From Dryocosmus kuriphilus (taxonomy: Eukaryota > Arthropoda > Insecta > Hymenoptera > Cynipidae), in assembly GCA_038277395.1 (NCBI GenBank), contig CM076192.1:47123356-47187355 (forward strand): a stretch of DNA of 64,000 nt. Direction: 5' to 3'. The number at the start of each line of letters is the position of its first letter. The stretch's first letter is position 1. The notes under the pieces were generated by a model that saw only the letters and a program-made list of their open reading frames with translations, had not been told where the DNA came from and searched no databases. A program made the translations under genes and the position numbers. Shown here in pieces: positions 24,320-32,689 of this stretch.

Positions 24320-24572
24320 AACATCAAAAATGGACTACCAAGGACCATCAAACGACCATCAAACGATTCCCGAATTTTTTTTTTTTAAATGTTAAATTTG
24401 GGACGTAAGCGTAAAGTTAACGCTCCAAATTGAAATAACGATAACTTTCATTTTTAACCATCAAACGTCGATACTTGACCACCAATCACCAACATATGAC
24501 CAACAAATGATACCATAAAAAAATTGGGATATTTCATATTTCGGACGCCAACTTCACGGGGGTACTTTCTAC

Positions 24573-25117
24573 GACTCTTGGTCATGACCTACCTTAACCT
24601 ATTGGTTAATCAAAGAAGGAAATTAGACAATCGTGTAGAAGAGTATGTTTTTTAGATTTAAAAATTTTAATTCCTTAACATTCAAAAAAAATTTTCTTGT
24701 TTGATAAAACTTATGACATAAATGCGTGAATCCAAATTTCATGACCCTAGCTCAACTTGTTTTCGAGATACCATATATAGAGTATTGTTGGCACACACAC
24801 GCACTATTTTGACCCAGTGAAAGATATTATTTGTAAATTTATGTTACGTCAAGGCTCTGACAAATTAATTAATTTAAATTAATACCCCAATTATATATTA
24901 ATGCGTGCTCCGATCGGTGAATGAAGTATCTGCACGCACCTCTCCAGACTTTCTGTGATCTCGTAACTAATTGAGTTTCGATTGAGCCTGGAATTTGAGT
25001 TTCGTGACTGTGCTTGCTACTGGTGTGATAGTGGCCTGTAACTTGGTTGCGACTGGCCTAATTGTTGTTTTCTAGTGCAGTTTTGTTTGTAACGGTCTTT
25101 TTTCGCGTACTATAGGA
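24573..25117. other. Non-coding; 5' region of the next LINE
   Basis: No gene in 24573-24890. From about 24900 the sequence probably forms the 5' untranslated leader of the LINE whose ORF1 starts at 25118. Confidence 0.4.
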
Positions 25118-25346
25118 ATGTGCTCGGAGTGTGATGTGATGGTTTTCCGAGGTGGTTTAGAGGTTCTGGGGTGTAAAAGGTGTGGCATATTCATCTATTT
25201 GGCCTATACTAACCTTGGTTTTACTAAAACGGCGTTCGAACAACTTAAAAAGGTCCTAACGGATTTTGCTTGCAAAAAGTTCTAGGAGTGTAGGGACTCG
25301 CTATTAGGTCTCAATACAGATCGACTAGCGTGTCGACGAGTGGCTC

Positions 25347-25430
25347 ATCGAGATCATCACGACCATCCCGCTCCGGAAAGTTAAGCACCGTTGAGCCCGT
25401 CTACAACTCGAATGGGTGATCAGAGAATCA
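25347..25430 (+). promoter_or_regulatory. 5S rRNA-derived internal promoter block, 5' LTR
   Basis: GGAAAGTTAAGCACCGTTGA followed by GAATGGGTGATC matches the 5S rRNA A-box and C-box region. The 27 nt between AGTTAAGC and GGGTGAT equals the spacing I recall for insect 5S. Upstream TCATCGAGATCATCAC also resembles 5S. Whether it drives Pol III is untested. A T-run at about 25727 would terminate Pol III after the ribozyme. Confidence 0.75.
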
Positions 25431-25450
25431 TATCTCTCCTCGTATCCGCA

Positions 25451-25525
25451 GGCGTCTGTGACAGGGTTCACTTGTATATCAGCCACACTGATGAGTCCAC
25501 ACAAGTGGAACTGGGACGAAACGCC
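25451..25525 (+). ncRNA. Hammerhead ribozyme (stem III open), 5' LTR
   Basis: Stem III GGCG (25451-25454) pairs with CGCC (25522-25525). GUC at 25454-25456 sets the cleavage site after 25456. Stem I is TGTG (25457-25460) with CACA (25484-25487). The core CTGATGA is at 25488-25494. Stem II is GTCC (25495-25498) with GGAC (25514-25517). GAAA is at 25518-25521. All invariant core positions are present. Confidence 0.88.
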
Positions 25526-26029
25526 GGTAGCCAACACACAGGCTACCCAAACAACTTTTGACGTCTACCAACCTGATAGGAATCCGCTATACCAATCGGT
25601 ATACCCATCCTATAACTGGCGACTCCGACAAACAGAACACGCAACCTTCTACATCTACAATTGGTCAATTTCGGAAATCGCCCTGGCTCCGCCTTCTTCT
25701 GGTTCTTCAACACCTCGAACAAGAATTCTTTTTCATCACTGCGATGCAACTAGCCTTATTGATAGCATTGGCATTCAGCTGAGTCTCTCACAGCGGCTAG
25801 GTTCCCCGCTCAACTCGTTCTCCAGCTTCAAAGTCGCGACGGTTGCAGCATTCTCGCTCCCATTTTAGCGCATCTGAACCAAGCCAGCGGTCTTTCCGCA
25901 ACATGCCTTCCGATGACCATCAAACAGCATTGCCCCAACCATCATCATCGTGCATACATTACTAGGGGGGGTGTACTGTAGGGACTCGCTATTAGTTCAA
26001 TACAGACCGACTAGCATGTCGACCAGTGG

Positions 26030-26116
26030 TTCATCGAGATCATCACCATCACCCCGCTACGGAAAGTTAAGCACCGTTGAGCGCGCCTACAACTCGGATG
26101 AGTGATCGGAGAATCA
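26030..26116 (+). promoter_or_regulatory. 5S rRNA-derived internal promoter block, 3' LTR
   Basis: Second copy, with GGAAAGTTAAGCACCGTTGA and CGGATGAGTGATC. It keeps the same internal spacing as the first copy and as 5S rRNA. Confidence 0.75.
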
Positions 26117-26136
26117 TATCTCTCCTCGTATACCCA

Positions 26137-26211
26137 GGCGTCTGTGTCACGGTTCACTTGTGTATCAGCCACGCTGATGAGTCCACACAAGTGGACCTGG
26201 GACGAAACGCC
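26137..26211 (+). ncRNA. Hammerhead ribozyme (stem III open), 3' LTR
   Basis: Same design: GGCGTC at 26137-26142 (cleavage after 26142), stem I TGTG/CACG with one wobble, CTGATGA at 26174-26180, stem II GTCC/GGAC, GAAA at 26204-26207, CGCC at 26208-26211. Differences from the first copy fall in loops or keep pairing. Cleavage at both sites would release a 686-nt RNA. Confidence 0.88.
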
Positions 26212-27260
26212 GGTAGCCAACACACAATCTACTCAAACAAGTTTTGGAGTCTACCAACCTAATAGGAATCTGCTATATCGCCCGGTATCCACATTCTATA
26301 GAAGTTGACAACCAGTACCACCTCCTTGTCAATCGATGATACTACTTCTGTGGACAGTTTAATCGATAATAATCGTCAGAACGTCGGTACCACAGTATCT
26401 GTACCCCCCAACCCCACTCCCATTCCTACTTCAGCTCACGCGGAAAATGCTGCCTCTTTTCCGGCTGGTCTCGCGGAACTTATTAAGAAAGCGATCTCGG
26501 ACGGCCAAAGTGAAGCGCTCGCGCAGTCACAAGAGATCCTGGTGTGGCTTAGCGAATTTGAAAGCCCACAACAACAATTCAATGACAGCCTAAATGCTGC
26601 TCTCTTAGAGATTAAGTCATATCTCACTGACAACACTAGGCATATTGATTCGCTTGAAGTCGGAACAGAAACACGCAAGGAGGAAATCAATTTGATCAAG
26701 AAGGATGCTAATATCTTAAAAATTAAAGTGGTTGCTGCAGGGGATGCGCTCAATGTCAACGAGCAAGGGGCTCTGTAGACCACGCTCGAAATTCATGGGC
26801 TCCCCATGGAGGATAATGAGGATATTATGGCTACCATGGATTCGATTATTAGGACTCTTGATGTTCCCCTTCTCAAGGAGGAAGTTGTTAACATTTATCG
26901 AGTTAATAAAGCACCCTTACTGACTAAGCCTTCCATCCCTCCGATTATCGTCGCCAAACTTAGTAGACAACAATTATGCGATAAATTTATTGGGAGGCGC
27001 AAGGAGAAAAGAGATTTTCCTACTAAGAAATTAGGATCAGCTTACAACGAGAAACAACCTATTTACTTTCGTGAGGCATTGGCATCACTCTATAGGAAGA
27101 TTTATGCCATTGCTGTCGGGTTTCGAAGAGAAAGAAAAATCAAATATCTTTGGTTATCTGGCGGTAAAATTTTTTGTCGGAAGGAGGACGGCTGGTCGAG
27201 AATTCAGCTGTCAAATCTTCAGTCTATTGAAGAGCTAGCATAGCAACAACCGTCTAAGTA

Positions 27261-28468
27261 CGAGGGTCGTCCACAAAATAAGTTCCGTTGTCGCCTGTAG
27301 GTAGGTAGGGGGGGTTTTTGCCAAATCCGGCAACGATGCGTGAAAGAGAGGAACTTTACGAAGAGAAAGAAAGGTCAAGGGCCTCAGTAGTTCTTATGAC
27401 GCGGTCAGGGCAGGTTGTCGAAATGGAGCCCTCCACGTCGCGTCCCGCCACCTCTGTGCCCATTCCGTCTCGAACTATTGTGCGCGGAGTGATTCAATTT
27501 CTTCATGCCCGTGGTTTCAAGTCGGATGAAATTCACCAATAGCTTGTTTCCGTGTACGGGGAGGCAATAATGAGTAAGTCAATGGTGAGGAGATGGGTTT
27601 ATAAATTTAAGGCGGGAAGACATTCGCTTGAGGACGAAAGTGGAAGAGGCAGACCCTCACTTGTCACAGCCGAGATGGTGGCAAAAATCGAAAATGCATT
27701 TCGCGAAGATCGCCGTTCGACCTCGGATGATCTTCAACAGAGTTTCCCTGAGATCTAGCGATCGCTCGTACATGAGATTGTTTCGGAAAAACTGAATTTT
27801 CGCAAAGTTTGCGCCCGATGGGTTCCCAGACAGCTGACGTCCGAATACAAGGCACAACGAGTGGCTGCAGGTCAAGAATGTTTTGACCGCTACAGTGCAG
27901 AGGGAGATAATTTCCTCAAGTCCATTGTCACAGGAGACGAAACCTGGGTGTCAAACTACACCCCAGAAAACAAGAGGCAATCCATGCAATGGAAACACAA
28001 CACCTCGCCAAGTGCCAAAAAATTCAAAGTTGTGAAGTCTACCCGAAAAATCATGGCGTCTGTTTTTTGGGACCAAAAAGGAGTCCTTTTGGTTAATTTT
28101 CTGCCTCAAGGGGAAACCATCAACGCCGACCGACATTGTGAGACCCTGAAGAAGCTTCGTCGGGCCATCCAGAAAAGAAGAAGTGGAATGGTGACCTCCG
28201 GTGTGTGCCTTCTCCACGACAACGCTCGGCCTCACGTCACTCGTTCCACGACGGCACTTTTGAATCAGTTCGGTTGGGATGTTCTGACCCATGCACCTTA
28301 CAGTCCCGACTTCGCCCCCTCCGACTATCACCTGTTTACCAAAATGAAGGAGGGATTGGCCGGAGGGCACTTTCAAACTGCCGAGGAAGTCAAAGAAGCT
28401 GTCATCAATTGGACCAAGCATGTGGCGGCAAGCTTCTACGAGGAGGGAACTTCTAAGCTTATATCCAG
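27261..28468 (+). mobile_element. mariner element, 3' truncated
   Basis: The left end CGAGGGTCGTCCACAAAATA follows a TA directly after the LINE ORF1 stop. The transposase frame loses similarity to the family after KLISRY (about 28465), and no 3' inverted repeat is seen. Confidence 0.75.
27336..28468 (+). pseudogene. mariner transposase (D,D34D), two nonsense codons
   Basis: One frame with TAG at about 27540 and another at about 27756. Features in order: an N-terminal extension; HTH regions (SKSMVRRWVYKFKAGR, GRPSLVTAEMVAKIE); then VTGDETWVSNYTPE (first Asp), CLLHDNARPHVT (second Asp) and HAPYSPDFAPSDYHLF (third Asp, 34 residues after the second). The catalytic triad is intact. It is longer and better preserved than the copy at 12700-13660, with the segment between the first two Asp complete. 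The C-terminus is lost. Confidence 0.88.
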
Positions 28469-28511
28469 GTATGCATCCAGGTATATATTCTTTTCTTTAG
28501 ACGCTTCTTAG

Positions 28512-28872
28512 CTTTACCCTATCTAAAGTTCGACTTCTCCTTCGGTAAATATTACTCATTCCATTGTACCTGTTATTAATTTATCGTATTTGCACAGTTA
28601 TATCTTTTAATTCCTTAATCTCATTTATAGCTACCTACTGCTATAATTATTTAAACTCATGCGATAAGGCTATATGACAATCTTACTGTTTAGTACACTT
28701 TTCTTACCTATCCCGTTATCGATACAGTGCCTCTGGTATATTTGCCTTCTCAATTTACAACTTTATACCATCCTTGTTATTTTACTAACATAGCCTTGCA
28801 GTTACTTTGTAATCCAACTCATTCTATCAATCTTGCAGATCTGGTACTCTATCACTTTTTAGGTTACCCTTA
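28512..28872. other. Non-coding, nothing recognised
   Basis: AT-rich, stop codons in all frames, no repeat partner noticed in the window. Confidence 0.4.
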
Positions 28873-28880
28873 ATTGCGAT

Positions 28881-29548
28881 CATGGAGAATAGAAATAAGG
28901 AAACCAAACTGTAATGCATGGACTTCACCGAAAACGTGCACTTTTTTGTTGCCAGAAGTACGAAGTAGTGTTTGAACTTTCCGTGTGAGGCGCGCATCAT
29001 AACCTTTATAGTATTGCGATGACTATTACTTTCTATTTTAAGACACTATAGTACTTGCACAATTTACAAAAATTAAATATTTCTCTACATTCGTTTCAAA
29101 TCAAGTAATTATCTGTTTTTTTCTATTTACTTCTTTTCACCTATTTAGAAGCAGCAAAAACTTTTTATAATAATTTTATTTCTTGCATCCTTCATTTGTG
29201 TTTATATTTACATTATTTATACCAGCTTTTTCGTCCACAGATAACACTAATTTTTACACTTATGTAGTTTAATAAATATAAATTACCTACCTCCTTCATT
29301 TTCTATTAAGTACATTTACACACTGTCACTAGAATTAATTAATAATACTAACTATTTTAATAAAACTGACTTGAAATGACTACTCAAAACAAAAGACTAT
29401 ATATTCAAAACAATATTAGTCATATTTATTTTTCAGGTGCAAGTGGCGCGTCTCGTACGGGATGTTCGAAAAAGCTTCTTACTTCTGGCAATAGAAAAGT
29501 GCACATTTCGGATGCACTAGTTTGGTTTCCTTATATCTATTCTCCATG
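28881..29548. mobile_element. MITE with 8-bp target duplication (hAT-like)
   Basis: The ends are inverted copies over ~120 bp: CATGGAGAATAGAAATAAGG at the left and CCTTATATCTATTCTCCATG at the right. ATTGCGAT flanks both sides (28873-28880 and 29549-29556). The 668 bp have no ORF. An 8-bp duplication and a CA-starting terminus fit hAT. Confidence 0.85.
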
Positions 29549-30046
29549 ATTGCGATTTTATACAGATAAATATGGGACTTATACTACTCTATCAATTGCT
29601 ATCATGTTAACTAAAGTCACCATCACTTACACCGTCCGTTTACAGAAGTGGAGAAAAAGGCAGGGCTGTATCACCGTCTTAAACGTATAATCTTTGGGGT
29701 GGTCCTTATGTATTCTTAATAAAATTTTATTTTTATTTTTTGAATTTTTTAAACAATTTTAATTTGTCCAAACATTTCATTTTCCAGGTAAGTCGACAAA
29801 CGAATGTTTTTGATAAACGTATGTAATGAGTTCTTTAATCAATGATAACAGTATAATAATTTTCTTAAATAATTTTACAATTATTTATATTGTTACGTAC
29901 GATCTTTTTTATTTTATTGTAGTATATTTAATATCCTTCATTAATTTACCATAGGGAGGTTCAAGCTGCCAAGCTCGAATAAATGAGCTTGTTTTATTTT
30001 GCGGGATCGCTGCCTTCTGCCTCCGAACTATAGATGCTGCCTTATA

Positions 30047-32678
30047 CAGGGTGTTTTTTTTAACTTGACAAATCGAAATATCTCAAAAAATACGCATCCT
30101 ACGAAAAAAATTTTCTTAATAAAAACTTTTTATTTTCGAGGGGGAAAAGCGGTTTTGCAAAAATTTACCCCACCCCACCCCCTAAGGGGGCAGGGGTGGG
30201 GGTAACTTCGTAATTTCAAATGCGAACCCCAATTTTTTATCACAGATTCAGATTCTCCTTTATGAAATACGTAAGTTTTATTCGAAAAATTTTTTCCGAT
30301 TCGCGATAGATGGCGCTGAAATTGCGAAAAATGAAATTGCTTTTTTTAACTAGACAAATCGGAATATCTCAAAAAATACGCATCCTACGAAAAAAATGTT
30401 TTTAATAAAAACTTTTTATTTTCGAGGGGAAAAGCGGTTTTGCAAAAATTTACCCCACCCCACCTCCTAAGGGGGCAGGGGTGGGGGTAACTTCGTAATT
30501 TCAAATGGGAACCCCAATTTTTTATCACAGATTCAGATTCTTATTTATGAAATACGTAAGTTTTGTTTGAAATTTTTTTTTCGATTCGCGATAGATGGCG
30601 CTGCAATTGCAAAAAATGTAATTGTTGAGTGTTTCAAGGATAACGCTTCCAAACAAGAAGTAAATGAGACGTGTTGAATATAAGGAAGATCATTCAATTG
30701 TAATAAATTCAATTTTGGACATTACTTTCGGGGTGCTTGATTTCAGTGAGTCTCCTCGCCTCTCACCATCGGAGTGCTTGAAATTTCGACCAAGGGACAG
30801 TAAAAGTGCTAAAACTGCAGAAAAACTTTCCCGAAAGCAGTTGGTTGTCGATAGTCGATTTTGGATGTAGACATTACATATCATTGAGTCAGTCGGTCAC
30901 ACAATCGAGCGCTAACCGCGTCTGTCCGTGATTAACGTTCATTCGTTAGGAGGGTTGATTGTGTTCATTTGATTTGGGTGTGTTGATTGCGTTCATTTGA
31001 GTTGATCGTAATTAGTTGCTTTCGTTTGGATTATTATTGTTGGTCACGTTCGTTTGGGTTGGTTTAGGTGTCGTTGTATTCCCTCATTACTTGAATTAAA
31101 GACTTTTACAATGGAAATTCTATCTCAACAGCAGAAAATTGAAATGATTCTCATTTATGGAGAAAGTGGCAGAAATATCAATGATGCTATCACGCTTTAT
31201 GCTCATCGTTTTCCAGAAAGTGTTCCTTCACAATCTTCCTTTTACGGGTTGTCAGAAAGTTCATGGCTGACGGAAGTGTACAATCAAAAAAAAGGAACCG
31301 TCAATTAAGGGTTACTGGAGTTGATGAAGAAATCGCGATTTTAGCTGCAGTCACTCATGACCCTCATGTTAGTACGCGACAACTAAGCCGCGATTCCGGA
31401 ATGTCTCTATCCAGTGTTTGTAAGATATTAAAACGTAATAAATATCACCCTTATCATATTTCACTGCATCAAGAACTTCATGGCAATGATTTTCAGAACC
31501 GCGTAACATTTTGTCAATGGGCGCTCCAGCAGATACAAGGAAACCCCAACTTCTTTTTTCGAGTAATGTTCTCAGACGAGTCTTCTTTCACAAACCATGG
31601 TAACGTTAATCGACACAACATGCATTATTGGAGTAGAGAAAACCCACACTGGTTGCGTGAAGTTGAGCATCAGCGTCCATGGTTAGTGAATGTTTGGTGT
31701 GGAATAATTGGAGATCAACTTATCGGCCCGTATTTTATTGATGGCAATTTGAACGGTGAAAAATATCGTAACTTTTTAGAAAATGAACTTCCAACATTGT
31801 TTGAAGACCTAAGCTTGGAAGTGCGACAAAACATGTGGTTTCAAAATGACGGTTGCCCAGCACATTATTCGGCAATCGCGCGGGAAGTACTCAATCGCGA
31901 ATTCAATGGTCGATGGATCGGTAGAGGAGGTCCGGGAAATTGGCCTGCCAGATCGCCAGACCTTACGGCGCCGGATTTCTATTTGTGGGGTTATCTAAAG
32001 AGTAACGTGTATCAAGAAGTGCCCACAACTCGTGATAACATGCTCGAGCGAATCAGGTCTGCTTGTGCACAAATAACACCAGACACACTTCGCAGTTGTG
32101 TGGAATCTTTCGAAGCTCGGATTAACAAGTGCATCGAAGTGGGAGGACACCATTTTGAGCACTTATTGTAAAACGTAAATCGAAATCCAGAATCCAGATG
32201 GTGAGAGGCGAGGGGACTCACTGAAATCAAGCACCCCGATGGTGAGAGGCGAGGGGACTCACTGAAATCAAGCACCCCGAAAGTAACGTCCAAAATTGAA
32301 CTGATTACAATTGAATGATCTTCCTTAGATTCAACACGTCTCATTTACCTTTTGTTTGGAAGCGTTATCCTTGAAACACTCAACAATTACATTTTTTGCA
32401 ATTGCAGCGCCATCTATCGCGAATCGAAAAAAAAATTTCAAACAAAACTTACGTATTTCATAAATGAGAATCTGAATCTGTGATAAAAAATTGGGGTTCC
32501 CATTTGAAATTACGAAGTTACCCCCCCACCTCTGCCCCCTTAGGGGGTGGGTTGGGGTAAATTTTTGCAAAACCGCTTTTCCCCCTCGAAAATAAAAAGT
32601 TTTTATTAAGAACATTTTTTTCGTAGGATGCGTATTTTTTGAGATATTTCGATTTGTCAAGTTAAAAAAAACACCCTG
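30047..32678 (+). mobile_element. Complete DD41D Tc1/mariner-like transposon
   Basis: It starts CAGGGTGTTTTTTTTAACTT and ends with the mirror AACACCCTG, with TA on both sides (30045-30046 and 32679-32680). The right arm is about 480 bp. The left arm carries the same sequence but with a ~285-bp segment duplicated (30047-30335 and 30340-30625). A near-intact transposase lies between. At 2632 bp it looks among the youngest elements here. Confidence 0.9.
31111..32171 (+). pseudogene. DD41D transposase, single frameshift in an A-run
   Basis: ATG at 31111 (MEILSQQQKIEMILIYGE) begins the DUF4817-like N-terminal region. The frame must change at the eight-A run near 31289, after which it is open to TAA at 32171. 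Catalytic motifs: RVMFSDESSFTNHGNVNRHN (first Asp), MWFQNDGCPAHYSA (second Asp), then GRWIGRGGPGNWPARSPDLTAPDFYLWG, with the last Asp 41 residues after the second. This is the DD41D insect family of Tc1/mariner relatives. Apart from the A-run indel, which could be an assembly error, the protein looks complete. Confidence 0.88.
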
Positions 32679-32689
32679 TATATATATAT

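Larger units (their letters stand above)
16478..24563. mobile_element. Long-TIR element with 9-bp target duplication (MULE/foldback-like)
   Basis: The left end starts ACCCCCGTGAAGTTAGCGTC and the right end is its mirror, CTTCACGGGGGT at 24552-24563. Both are flanked by ACTTTCTAC (16469-16477 and 24564-24572), a perfect 9-bp duplication. Inverted arms extend about 430 bp. Removing the nested LINE (17428-22964) and TRIM (23496-24319) leaves an element of about 1.7 kb. Long arms and a 9-bp duplication are typical of Mutator-like elements, but no transposase remains, so the superfamily is inferred. The arms are rich in TTTGGTGGTC-type words. Confidence 0.8.
23283..24563 (-). repeat. Right inverted arm, split by a TRIM
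   Basis: Arm sequence occupies 23283-23495 and 24320-24563. The TRIM lies between, within the word TAAACATCAA, with AACA duplicated. Confidence 0.8.
25289..25614 (+). repeat. 5' LTR of the ribozyme-bearing TRIM
   Basis: Order inside: start TGTAGGGACT; 5S-like block 25347-25430; hammerhead 25451-25525; then a tail ending CATCCTATA. It aligns along its length with 25972-26300. Confidence 0.85.
25289..26300 (+). mobile_element. TRIM/retrozyme-like element: LTRs with 5S segment and hammerhead ribozyme
   Basis: Two direct repeats of about 326 bp (25289-25614 and 25972-26300) begin TGTAGGGACTCGC or TGTACTGTAGGG and end CTATA. After the first, with a 2-nt spacer, is TGGCGACTCCGAC (25617), a primer-binding-type sequence. 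Before the second is the polypurine tract AGGGGGGG (25964-25971). The flanks are GGAG (25285-25288) and GAAG (26301-26304), a 4-bp duplication with one change. Excising the element and one flank joins GAG to TTG exactly in frame with the LINE ORF1. The internal region (~355 bp) has no credible ORF. Each LTR has a 5S-derived block followed by a hammerhead motif. Confidence 0.85.
25972..26300 (+). repeat. 3' LTR of the ribozyme-bearing TRIM
   Basis: Same module order as the 5' LTR, with a 5-bp extra TGTAC at its start. The 5S-like block is at 26030-26116 and the hammerhead at 26137-26211. It ends CATTCTATA. Confidence 0.85.
25118..27243 (+). pseudogene. LINE ORF1 (PHD-like finger, coiled coil, RNA-binding), interrupted
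   Basis: ATG at 25118 opens MCSECDVM..., with Cys pairs (C..C, C..C, later C) typical of the PHD-like finger at the start of CR1/L2-type ORF1 proteins. A TAG at 25283 comes just before the TRIM at 25289. After the TRIM, from 26305, the same frame continues with a Ser/Thr-rich linker, a coiled coil (about 26500-26740), a TAG at 26776, then EIHGLPMEDNEDI...PPIIVAKLSRQ...YLWLSGGKIFCRK, the RNA-binding domain common to insect LINE ORF1/FP-type proteins. The stop is at 27241-27243. A mariner follows at 27261, so the ORF2 start is displaced. Confidence 0.75.
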
